A DNA stretch of 64,000 bases from Phaseolus vulgaris (Eukaryota; Streptophyta; Magnoliopsida; Fabales; Fabaceae). Location: positions 37,741,809 to 37,805,808 of the forward strand of contig NC_023751.2 in assembly GCF_000499845.2 (NCBI RefSeq), read 5' to 3'. The position numbers and the translations under genes were made by a program. The notes under the pieces are model-generated. The model saw nothing but the letters and a program-made list of their open reading frames with translations. It did not search any database and had not been told where the DNA came from. Shown here piece after piece: positions 30,154-40,707 of the stretch (positions are counted from its first letter, which is position 1; each line of letters opens with the position of its first letter).

Positions 30154-31434
30154 GCAGGTTCACAAATTAATCACAAAATCTGTACAGAACTTTAGGATTT
30201 ATAGGACACCAGGTTTAGGTAATTGCTTTTTCAGAGGGGAATTTTTTTTGCTAGGAAAGTTAGAGTGGAGGCATACAGAGGCATAATGCCATGCAGAACC
30301 ACATATACCACCCAGCAACATGACTAAATTTCTTTCATTTGACCAGTAAGTAACTGAATTGAGAACCTAAGGGTCATCTTTGAGAGAAAAAATATGGAAG
30401 TGAAGGGAAGGCATTGGAGGGAGATTTATATTGGCTGGGAGCATTTTAAAATGGGGGAAAGAAAAGGGTTTGGAGAATTTTTAAAACCCTCTAAAACCCT
30501 AATTCCTCCAATTTGAGACATTAGTAGAAAAACAAAATAAATTACTACTAAATTTCTTTCATTTGACCAGTGGGCAACTGAATTGAGATCCTAAGAGTCG
30601 TGTTTGAGAGGAAAATTTGGAAGGGAAGGGAAGGCATTTGAGGAAGATTTATATTGGTTGGGAGCATTTTAAAATGAGGGAAAGAAAAGGGCTTGGAGAA
30701 TTTTAAAACCCTCTAAAACCCTAATTCCTCCAATTTAAGAGTAGAAAAACAAAATAAACTACTCAATAATCCCGGCCAACTTTTGGAAATTCCAGCTCAT
30801 TCATTCTCTCTGATTTATATGCAAGATGCAGAAACCCTATCTCTCTCTCATCCATGTTTGTCTTCTCAGAACTGGGAACCTCTGTCTCAGCCCTCCAAAC
30901 CACTGGTGATTCCAATCAACAAGAAGAGGCAATGGTAGACCTGGTCCTTGAGGATCTGGATGACATATGTTCCCACCGGCAGCAAGATCATTGAAACAAA
31001 CGAGGATAAATGGATGATAGTACTGACCAACTCTACCAGACCTATCCATTCCACTTGTAAATCAATGACAAAATTGAGGATGAGTACTGGGGACTTCCCC
31101 TTCATTTCCTTTCCCTCCTAATTGGGGGAATTTCAGACCTAATTATTCATTCCATTCTTGACCTATTCCAGTTATAGTTCTACACTATGAAAATGGCAAT
31201 AGGCAAGTTTAAATATTCTCATCGAAATCTCTATGCAGACAAAATCGTGTTTGTTCAATGTTGGGACAGAGGAATGGCAAGAAATTGAATCAGCTATTAA
31301 AATTAAACGAGAAAAAGAAGCAGACATGCAAATCTAGGGTGAAAAAGAAAACCCTGAAAGGTTAGGGTAGGGTTAAACCCTCCGATGTGAGTGGAAGAGG
31401 ATAAGACAAGGAATATAGGGCAGAGATTTGTGAC
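30154..31434 (-). other. Likely 5' UTR intron of the LIF2-type gene
   Basis: On the minus strand TTTG then GTATGTCACA near 31434 looks like a donor. GAACCTGCAG then GTAGTCAGCTG near 30153 looks like an acceptor, 38 bases before the ATG. The intron contains the duplication at 30323-30764. Splice prediction is by eye only. Confidence 0.5.
30323..30764. repeat. Tandem duplication, period 224 bp, with telo-box sequences
   Basis: ACTAAATTTCTTTCATTTGA starts at 30323 and again at 30547. Both copies run through GAGCATTTTAAAATG, GGGAAAGAAAAGGG and CTCTAAAACCCTAATTCCTC to a shared AGTAGAAAAACAAAATAA end. They differ by scattered substitutions and small gaps (224 versus about 218 bp). Each contains an AAACCCTAA telo-box. 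Confidence 0.9.
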
Positions 31435-31710
31435 ATACCAAAGAGAAAGATGGTTTGTTGGTAGATTGGGAGGCCAAAAATGGCGTTATGGGAATGGTTA
31501 GGATGGGATCGAAACAAGAAGTGGGGCGAAGAAAAAGAGGCATATTTATGATGGAAATGAAAAAAGGAGGAATTTTTTATGGCGTACCAGTGCTAATAAA
31601 TGAAGGGTTTTCGGATTTGCTTCTGGGTGGGTTTCGGTTCTGTGATTCTTCTTCTTCTTCTTCCTGTACACAGAGAAAGAGAGACAAAGACTGAGATGTG
31701 TGTATGTGTT
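31435..31710 (-). promoter_or_regulatory. Probable 5' UTR exon and transcription start region of the LIF2-type gene
   Basis: The minus strand has a CT-rich leader (TCTTTGTCTCTCTTTCTCTG) and AGAAGAAGAAGAAG near 31650-31690, typical of plant 5' UTRs, leading to the candidate donor near 31434. The small plus-strand frame at 31455-31694 overlaps it and has no recognisable domain. Confidence 0.4.
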
Positions 31711-33770
31711 TATCTGCCAAACCCTCTCTTTTCAGATTCCCCTAATAGTCAATAATATCAAAAGGTCGTTCTCACTTTATTCATTTGCACCCGCTCTCTC
31801 CCTCCATTCATCAATCCCCACGTGTTTTTATACTCAATTATCACCTTTGGATATTGTCCTTACCCTAGCTTAAATTTAAATTTTCCTTATTACCATTATT
31901 ATAAAAAAAATGTTCACCAAAGAATATTTTATACATTAACAAATCAGTATTTTTTAAATTACCAATTAAGCAATATTTGAAATTATAATTAGGAATTCAA
32001 TTCTTCTATTCACTTGTAGAAAATAGAGAGATTTTAGTTTTTTTTTATATAGATCATAATATATTTTGATTAAAAAAATTGTACATATGATCAAAAGATG
32101 CCCGATTCAGTTGAAAATAAAGGTAACCCTAATATTGTTTTGAATCTGCAAACAATTTATCACATTTACATGTACATTTATATATATTAAAATGAATATA
32201 ATTATATAACAACAATATTTTTTAAATTAACAGGAAAAGCTATAATTTAAACAAAAATAGGAAATATGAGTAATTTAATAGAATAAAATTTAAATATCAT
32301 AATATAACTTTTTAAAATAAATATTTGACATCATAAAACTTAAAACTATATCATTTTTATACATAATAGTCTTGGATTACAAGCATAAAAAAAACTACAA
32401 CATTAACTTTCTCCAAATTCTTCTATTTTACAAATTTAATTTCAAACTGTCTTACTAATGTAACATTTTTTTTCCCACTTTCTAGTACTTCAATCTTTTC
32501 AATCTTATCATTAAAAAAAATCATTAAATAAAAATCAATTTTAGAGAAAAAAATAATTAGTTGCAATATAGTGATTAAATTAAAAATCATTTTATAAACT
32601 AAAAAAATATTAATTTATAAATTAATTTTTATTATTGATAAATAGTTTTTAAATTGATATCTAATTAGTTACCAAGATTTTAACTACCAATTATTTATAT
32701 TCTAAATTTGACAACAAAAACTTTGTTTAGAAACTATTTATCAATAATAGAAACTAATTTAAAAATAAATAAATAAATAGTTTTTAAAATGATCTTTAAT
32801 TTAGTTAATATAACAATTAATTTTTAAAAAAAAAATTGATTTCTATTTAATAATTTTTTTTTAGTATATATTCATATTATTATTATTATTCTTTTCATCT
32901 TTATAACCATCTCATTTATTCTTATATGTTATTATTTGATTAATTTATCTTTTTAGGAGATGAGAAGTTTTTAGTGTACTTTTAAGTTTTAAGTTTATCT
33001 ATGGAATTTGAGTTTGAAAACTAACTAATGAATTAATTTTGTTGGTGTAAAGTTAATTTTGAAGTGTGTTAGACATATAAAAATCTAAGTTCTTTTAAAA
33101 CTTAAAGAAAACCAATTTTGTGATGATAATTCCCCCACATTCATGGAGGACTTTCTCACATGTGTTTTTCCTTTTGATATGTCTCTCTCACCTATATGAA
33201 TACAATCACATCTATGTGATGTAATATTTAAAGTAACTTGTCTCCTATTCTTATGCAAGTGAAGTCTCATTTCTATTGGTGAACTAATACAATTTTCACA
33301 TTACCATACATTTTACATATTCATGTGATTTCACTCACACTCTCATAAACAAATTTCTAATATGATTTTTTATAGCAGTGTCTTATTTTCATGTGAAAAT
33401 AAAACTAATATTTATTCTAGTATTTCCTACACTTAGCATGTTTTTTTTTTTAATTTTGTTCGATCAATCATGGAAATGGTTGAAGGAAATTCATGTTTGT
33501 ATGTTTTGGAAAAAAAAAGAATTTTAGTAATGTCTATAAAAACAAATTTAAAGATGCATCAAGTCATTACAAATAAATAAACAGAATAAATGTGAAGATA
33601 AAATAAATAAATAAATGTTAATACAGCCACAAATAATTAAGAAGGTAAAAATCTTTTAAATTTAAAATTTTAGAACTGATAATTTCCTCGACTTAATCCC
33701 AATTTTAATTAATTTTTTTTCTTTGTATTTCACTTTATGCTTCACAAATATTTTTTTTATTAATAATATT
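31711..33770. other. AT-rich intergenic with a degenerate CACTA-type MITE
   Basis: At about 32515-32870 the blocks ATTAAATAAAAATCAATTTT, TAATTAGTTGCAATA, AAATTGATATCTAATTAGTT and GAAACTATTTATCAATAATA, followed by their inverse, mark an eroded copy of the MITE family at 15207. Nothing else was recognised. Confidence 0.5.
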
Positions 33771-33779
33771 TGTTCTCGA

Positions 33780-34250
33780 ACGTGTGTTGGGGTCTAGAGA
33801 ACAATTGTTCTTCCACTCCCTTCGGTCGGTCACTACCACTGCTGACTTCCTGCTTTGCCTTCCTCCCCTCGGTCGTCTGGTCTCACAGGCTGGGATTGTA
33901 CCTGCAAAAGACACTCCAACGCTCAAGTCAGTTAGGGTGTTCGCACTCAGATGTCAGAGTACTGTAAATAATGACGTACTTGTTTCTTGGAGTTTGTGCT
34001 ATTTATATTACCTTAATGGGTCTTTGTTAGTGGGCCAGATTAGGGGGTTGGTTCATGTTTAGGGTTGTGTTAAACAACCTTTAACCGTGAATTAACCCTG
34101 CCGACTTGGTCAACCCATAGCTTATCGTCATGGGTCGATTGGTCACGTGTCGTCATGTGACCTTTTCATTGTGATTTATTGATTGAATGGTCAAATTCCT
34201 GATCGACTCGTTGTAGTTGACTCGGACGATCCAATACAATATCAAATTAC
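33780..34250. repeat. Dispersed repeat family A, copy 3 (GC-richer)
   Basis: GGGATTGTACCTGCAAAAGA, CACTCCAACGCTCAAGTCAG, AATAATGACGTACTTGTTTC, TATTTATATTAC and TTAGTGGGCCAGATTAGGGG match the block order at 10285 and 19490. This is the least eroded copy, with a GC-rich left part containing CTTCGGTCGGTC and CCTCGGTCGTCTGG. Confidence 0.6.
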
Positions 34251-35271
34251 TACTGAGAATATTATTATATTGTGGTTTTGCTCCCATCCTTTATTTCCTA
34301 AATGTTTTTAATTTCAAGCTAAGTTTATATTGTTATTTATACCTAATTACAAAATATTAAACTACAATTGAAAAACTAGCCTAATGCTTATAATTACAAG
34401 TTATTAAAATAGTAAAATTATATCATCACAAGTTATTGACAAATGTATATTAGCTCATATATAATATATCTTCACTAACATTTTCAGTATATGGATTAAT
34501 AATTTTTAGGTAAAAGTTTAGGGAGAGTGAATAATTCTCCATTATGACAATAAAGTTTCGTTTAGACAGTAAAGAAACTTAAATTCATGTTATCTATATA
34601 TCAATAAGTTAACAAAAATTAAAAATAGTTAAAATTTAAAACAAATGTTTTTTAGCCAAAATTTATTAGTTATAGGTCGAAAATTTAAATTATTAGTTAC
34701 AGTTATGGTAAGTTGGAACATGAAAAAAAATATAGAAAGAAAAAAAAAATTACAATATAATTTTTTATATTTTATATTAGTTTTGTCAAATAACATGTGA
34801 GGTGAGTGTTTTAAAAAGGGAAAAAGATAATCTATATGTTAGATAAAAAAAATATGAAGTGCTTTTACAATTTTGAAACATTTGCAAACATGTCAATGTA
34901 AAAAAAATCCATATCTATTAATAAAAAGATCTTTTATAACCACTTTCTAATATTTTGGTGAATATATTTTGTTAGTAATTTTACTTGTATTAATATAATT
35001 TATTTTATTAATTCTCCCATTGTTTTCTTTATCTTTATTCAAATATACAAGAAAATAGGAGATTCCAAACTGTGGAGATGGAAAAAGGAAGGTAGAAAGA
35101 TACATTGAAACTCAATAGTGTGCTACAAGAGATAATCTTAGGCTTATATCTATACTCATTTCCTTGCCTTTGTCATAAATGGACAAGGATATCTAGTATG
35201 GCTCACAATCAGATTAAGCAGAATTTTGACCTCTTTTGTTTGGCAAATTTAAGTAAATTTATAGTGAGAAT
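34251..35271. other. Intergenic, no gene recognised
   Basis: AT-rich. Short frames near 35105-35341 include MITE sequence and have no recognisable domain. Confidence 0.5.
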
Positions 35272-35692
35272 CACTATAAAAAAAATTATTAAATATAAAC
35301 TAATTTTAAACACAAAAAAAATTAATTATTATAGTGATTAAATTAGATATTATTTTAGAGATTAAAAAAAATATTAGTAACTAAATTACTTTATATTATT
35401 AATAAATAGTTTCTAAATTTGTATCTAATTAGTTATCCAGGTTTTAACTATCAACTTTAGAATCTAAATAATTTGTAGTTAATTAGATACTAATTTATAA
35501 AATATTTATCAATCATAGAAACTAATTTAGATATCGGGGTTTTGATCATCATAAGGTCTTTTTTTTTCCCTTTTTACCAAAATGGTGTCGCTTTAAAAAA
35601 AATTACAAATTTGGGCAAGTCATGCCAACTTGGCACGACTTTTGCCACGTCAACCCCTGAAGTCATACCAACTTAGCACGACTTTGTCCACG

Positions 35693-35740
<48 letters not shown>

Positions 35741-35993
35741 TCCAAGCTTATGAGGTCCAATTTAATCAATGAAATAGATTATTCAATTCTAAATAAACAA
35801 AGAATTGCAGAACCGAAGGTCACAATAGAAGCAATTGTCCGCACAAACAAGCTTGATAATAAAATTCAATTTCAAGTTTGATTATTAATTTACTCATTTT
35901 CTTTACATAAGTATTTGTTCATTCATAAAAAAATTATTTATCAAATTAATTTCAAATATTACATAACTCATAATTTTAATTATAATTAACTAA

Positions 35994-36031
<38 letters not shown>

Positions 36032-36386
36032 AAAACAAACAAAAAAATTAAAAAAATATGACATGGATAAAGTCATGGCAACTTGACACGATTTCAGGTT
36101 GACGTAGCAAAAGTCATGCCAAGTTAACATGACTTCAGACTGACGTGACAAAGTCGTGTCAACTTGGCATGACTTCTACATATAAAGTCGTGTCAAGTTA
36201 GCACGACTTGTCCGTAATTTTTTTGACAGTGACTCCATTTTGGTAAAAAAAAAAAACAAGATAGTAAAAAAAAACCTTAGATATCAATATTTTTTTTAGT
36301 TTCTAAAATATTATTTAATTTAGTCAAATAATAATTAATTATTTATTATCTTTAAAATTAATTTTTACTTAATATTTTATAAGAGT
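35272..36386. mobile_element. CACTA-type MITE split by a Mutator-like insertion
   Basis: Left half 35272-35535 begins CACTATAAAAAAAATTATTA; right half 36277-36386 ends ATTTTATAAGAGTG. The inverse of the right end aligns with the left end, and AAT flanks both outer edges as a 3-bp target duplication. Internal blocks (AATAGTTTCTAAATTTGTAT, TTAGAATCTAAATAATTTG) match the family at 52736, 54972 and 56449. A second element sits within it at 35536-36276. Confidence 0.75.
35536..36276. mobile_element. Complete Mutator-like MITE (741 bp) with 9-bp target duplication
   Basis: Flanked by TTAGATATC (35527-35535 and 36277-36285). Ends GGGGTTTTGATC and (inverse of right end) GGTTTTTTTTTACTATC. Both lead through a T-run to TTTACCAAAATGG-GTC-CT, a poly-A stretch and the GTCGTGCCAACTTGGCACGACTT-type unit, giving imperfect inverted repeats of about 100 bp. 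Inside are several more such units with CACGTCA/TGACGTG spacers and two long AT microsatellites (35696-35736 and 36001-36028). A frame through the left part is not a gene. Confidence 0.82.
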
Positions 36387-36763
36387 GAATCCTGAGTGAG
36401 CACAAATGAAAGCTCAAGTCTGTATAACAAAGAAAATGTCGAAGTTGGTATAACAAATAAAACGTGAAGGACTTTATTCTTGTATCATATCATACCAGTG
36501 AATATGTCTTATAACATGTGTATAGACTGAAACCAAGTGTTGTCAACTCTGCTTCTTTGCCATTAAATACTGTGGATGTTTTTTGTGATTCATGTCATTA
36601 AAACCTTAGTAGGTAAATTATAATGTAAACTGAATAAACTAGAACTGATAACAAATTAAATGACAGACATCACTCTTGAAGGAGGAAGTAAGAATTTTGT
36701 TTTGGAAATTGAAAACTTTTGAAGCAGAAGTAGTATTAAAAGCAACAAATGATCTATAGTGCT
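36387..36763. other. 3' flank of the first GULLO gene
   Basis: AT-rich, with the probable 3' UTR of the minus-strand gene at its right edge. No other feature was seen. Confidence 0.5.
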
Positions 36764-39700
36764 TCAGAGTTCATCCTTCACATCATCTACTTCTCTGGTT
36801 CTCTCAGCATCATTAGTACAAACCCTTGCTTCCTTATAAATTCTCCCTGGCCTGCATAAGTAACCCTTCTTTGGTGCACAGTGACTATCTTGTGAGCAAA
36901 TGCACAACCCTTCCATTGCACACCCATTCTTAGATACTGTCACCCCTTCTTTAAGTCCAAGCATTTGGTCTGTCCACTGGCTCGAGAAAACCCCTTCTGG
37001 ATCAAACTCCTCTTTAACCTTCAAAAATTTCTCTGCATTATCATATTTCTTTATTACTCCTAGAAATGCTAAGTTTCTATTTTTACCCCAGTGGGGTGAT
37101 CCTCCATATTTGAACAACCCAATTTGTTCTATCTCTTCAAGTATATCTTGGAAAAGCCTAGGAGCCAATGGATCTTTACTGCGATAGTAGGTGATGTCAA
37201 AATCCACACCATCTTCTGATTTTCCAAGGTATGCACTGGAAGCTGTGACATAGCGCATAAGGATTCCATTTGCTGTTTCTAAGCCACACAGTGCCTTTGG
37301 CTCCAACTCGACAAGCTTTTGCACATCTTCAATGAAGTTTTTTACTACAGACAGGGAAATGCTAAACGCAGTTTGGTGAAAGAACTCTCCTTTTATTCTG
37401 GAATCCCATGGACATGCTGTGATCAATCCATCGTTTAAACTATCTAAACATGTTCCTGATGCTTGCATCCTGTTGCTAAATCCAACAATAGGATACCCAA
37501 GAAAGACACCTACATCATATGTTTAAACAAATAGATTAATATTGTTGAATCTTATTGTACAAGGGTAGAAGGGTTTGGACAAGGGTTGAAGGGTTTGGAC
37601 ACTTGTGAAGTGTGTCTTTAATTATATTTATTCTTCATTGATAAAAAATTATTAATATTATTGAATTTGAAGTTTTAAGATTAGTAGGATGAATAAAAGT
37701 TTTAATAAGATATGGGGTTGTGTGTGGGTAGCTATGGTAGCGAAATTGTGAAAACATAAGAATAAGAAGATTTTTAAAAGTGGTAGTATAGATTATATTG
37801 AAATTTTTTTCTATGTTGCAAGTGAAGGTATGATCATGGGTGAATTTCAAAGACTATGGGGTAAGTTTTTCATATTTTGACGGATGTTTTAAATCTTTGG
37901 TATGCATCTATTAGAAAAGGGTAGGAGTTTATGTTGATTTGTGGGATTGTTTACGTTCATTAGTCATGACCCTCAATTTTATGTGTTCTGATCTATGTAA
38001 GGTTTTTTTTTAAGATAGATTTTGACTGACTTAACTTTATATAAGAGTTAGAGTTGAGGTATCAGTTCAATTTAATTCATTTTTTTTTGGCCAATCAAAT
38101 TTTTTTTTGTTGAATTTGAAAGTTTTTTCATTTCTGAGTCCAAATTAATTGCCATTTTACTTTACTCAAAAACAAACAAAAAAAAAAGAATGGTGAAAAA
38201 GAAAAATGAGTACCATTGTTAGTCAATCCATAACCAATGCCTGACAGAGTTGCAGTTATCAACTTAGCACCAAGGCACTTCCCATTAGCATCACGTGTTG
38301 CTTCTTGAAGTTCCTCTGTTAAACCAAAATGTGAAAAAACAACTACTATAAACAACAACATATTTGACTGTTAAGTTGTCCTTTCTCTCTTTTGTATTCA
38401 TATGCACGTACATATTCAAACATGCATGCACTGTCTCTGTTATATTTTATATTATGAAATATTAAACATATCTGAATTGTTGTTTAATATTGATTATGGA
38501 AGAATAGAAAAAATAAGAATGGAACCTGTAGATCTAACAATGGCTAATGCTGCTGAGAGTGTGGAACGAAATGGGAAGAAATCGTATAAGCCATTTCCAG
38601 AGGTATTAACAGACACACGGTCATCAATTCTATAGACAGCTTTTTGTTGACTTGGGTACCATGTTACATCACCAAACTCATGTTTTCTTCCAAAACTAAC
38701 AACTTCATCTCCTAAATCCGAATCATCTTTGCTCACATACGTAACAGATCGCTTGAAGAGAGGCTCCAATTTTAGGGTAACCTGTATAAAAGTGTAGATC
38801 AAACTAAACTGGTATCTGTAGAATACCTAACACACTTTACTTTGGACATAATAAGAGTTCATATATGTTTGAAAAAAATAAAATTTTATCTTAGTTATAT
38901 TCTTCTATATCGATTAGAAATTAGAATAATTTTAATTGAATTAGATTTAAATTTTATTTTTTAATATATATTTTTTAAGTTAAAATATGTCTTTTTAATT
39001 CAACTAGTAAAATGTAAATAATTATATATCATGTTTTGAAGGTCACCCTTGTATCTTATTTATTTGGGAGGTGGAGGGTGAAATTCTTGGCTTGATCTGC
39101 ACTGCATTATTTCAAGATGAGAAAGGCTTTTTTATTTCTTACAGGTGAAAATATTTAATTAGAAAGATTTGACTTGGCATTCACGTGGTTACTTCAAAAA
39201 AAATTACTAGTTGGATTTTTTGAGATTTGAAGATTTTTTAAACTCTCACCACATCCTATTACTAATTCGTACGTAAAAACATATATAAAGAGTGATCTAA
39301 TAATTTGTATATGAAAAGATATGTTATAAATAATTCGATAACGGTATAGTAATTAGAATGATTTTAATAACATATTAAGAAATAAACTTTAAACTTAATT
39401 CAATTTCGTAATATTGTGTTATAATCTATGAGGCTCGGACACATATCTTAAATAAACATATCCGTGTCGGATACACGTATCGGTGTCGACACTCATAGGA
39501 CATTTATCGGTGAAGTGTTCAATTCAAAAAATATTTGTTGAATTTTTTAAAATTCTAATACGGTTCTAACACAATTTTAAAAGGTATAAATACAATAATT
39601 TTCTAAAAACTTAAATTTATTGTATAAATTTTTATTATGATTATAAAAATAAGAAACAAATTCTTTTGAACTAGTCATGAAAAATATCTTCCTGCTCCCA

Positions 39701-40653
39701 AAAGAATATGAAACATACTTTTGCACATAAATATTTATTTTCAATTTATATAATTTAAAATTATATAATATATAAATCCGTGTTCTCGTATTATATAATA
39801 TATAGATCTGTGTCCTCGTATCTTACATTTTAGATATTATACGTATCTCTGTGTCTGTAACCGTATCTATGCTAGATAGGTTATAATTAAAATTAAAGAG
39901 TGAAATATTCTAATCTTTTAACGATAATTTTTTAAAAGTCTCACAGACTAAAATGATATTAAGGAAAAAGGAATACGTATATACCTGGGAAAGAACTCCA
40001 AGAACTCCGAGGGAAACTCTGGCTGCATCGAGAGAGGAGTGAGATTGGTTAAGGGTGCGAACCTTAGCATAACCATCTTCTTCTCCAGCAGGAGTAACAA
40101 TTCTTAACTCCACCACATACTCATGAACCGCACTTCCTTTCCCCCACAACGTGCTTCCATGAGCACCAGTTCCCATGAGTCCACCAATGGTTAAACCCCA
40201 CCAGTACGGAGCATAAGGCAGGGCCAAACCAGCCTCACCAGCCGCGGAGATGATCTGTCTCAGCGACGCGCCACTCTGCACAGTCATCGTCCCTTTCTTC
40301 GCATCGATCTTCAGTATCTTGTTCAGATTCTTCGTGCTTATCAGCAACCCGTTTTCGCCGTCAGGACAAGCCAGCTTCGTTATGCTGTGGGAAAAGCGCG
40401 TCGCGGCTTTCACTTTTCTTTTGTTCTTGGAAGCTGAGGCCACCGCGGACACGAGCTCCTCCTCCGAGGTGGGGTAGATAACCTCGGCGGCGCGGCAAAG
40501 GCTCCGGTCAGGGAAGATGCCATAGGTGTTGGTGATGGTGCAGTTTTTGTTGTTTGAAGCACACCGAATTGGATCCTCTGGAGGAGTTGCAATGACTCCA
40601 CATGCACAGATAAATAAGAACACAAATGCGTACTTCAAAACTTGTTCCCTCAT
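36764..40653 (-). CDS. GULLO: L-gulonolactone oxidase-like protein, copy A (4 exons, 590 aa)
   Basis: FAD-dependent aldonolactone oxidase-like enzyme, likely secreted; Arabidopsis GulLO relatives oxidise L-gulono-1,4-lactone toward ascorbate. Exons (minus): 40653-39985, 38781-38526, 38315-38214, 37509-36764; junctions GT-AG, frame open. Signal peptide at about 1-22, then Cys-containing TPPEDPIRC. FAD-binding PCMH domain: ATRFSHSIT, with His89 at the place of the covalent FAD histidine of animal GULO, and GTGAHGSTLWGKGSAVHEY. The ALO-type C-terminal domain has GEFFHQTAFS, LMRYVTASSAYLG and SPHWGKNRN, followed by a Cys-rich tail (CAMEGLCICSQDSHCAP, CRPG). Exons 2 and 3 have exactly the same lengths (256 and 102 nt) as in copy B. 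It differs from copy B in a longer C-terminal tail (11 extra codons). Substrate is inferred from family only. Confidence 0.92.
37551..37650 (+). mobile_element. LINE 3'-tail insertion in GULLO copy A intron 3
   Basis: ATTAATATTGTTGAAT (37535-37550) and ATTAATATTATTGAAT (37651-37666) flank it, a 16-bp duplication with one mismatch. The insert carries an internal doubled phrase (GAAGGGTTTGGAC twice) and ends TTATTCTTCATTGATAAAAA, the shared LINE tail. Confidence 0.65.
39330..39870 (-). repeat. TRIM relic and CGTGTCGG-type repeat in GULLO copy A intron 1
   Basis: On the minus strand 39330-39425 reads TTGAATTAAGTTTAAAGTTT, ATTTCTTAATATGTTATTAA, the TRIM junction blocks. Next to it, 39430-39500 has ATATCCGTGTCGGATACACG and TATCGGTGTCGACACTCATA. 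Variants recur at 39775-39870 (TCCGTGTTCTCGTAT, TCTGTGTCCTCGTAT, CTGTGTCTGTAACCGTATCT), as in a dispersed plant repeat with two related ends. Confidence 0.45.
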
Positions 40654-40699
40654 CTTTTTACTGTAAAGTTCTTATCTACTTCCTCTGCACTATGCATCC

Positions 40700-40707
40700 T
40701 ATTTATA
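40700..40707 (-). promoter_or_regulatory. TATA box of GULLO copy A
   Basis: TATAAATA on the minus strand, 47 bp before the ATG at 40653, in the context GTGTATAAATAGGATGC. The 5' UTR would be short (about 15-20 bases). Confidence 0.55.

Noticed and set aside
29889..30170. 93-codon plus-strand frame rich in Ser
   Set aside because: Antisense to the acidic N-terminal exon of the LIF2-type gene.
35630..35881. 83-codon ORF containing an Ile/Tyr run
   Set aside because: It is translated AT microsatellite and terminal-repeat sequence of the Mutator-like MITE.
39420..39870. Second gene inside GULLO copy A intron 1
   Set aside because: The ordered motifs are repeat-like (CGTGTCGG variants) with no open frame.
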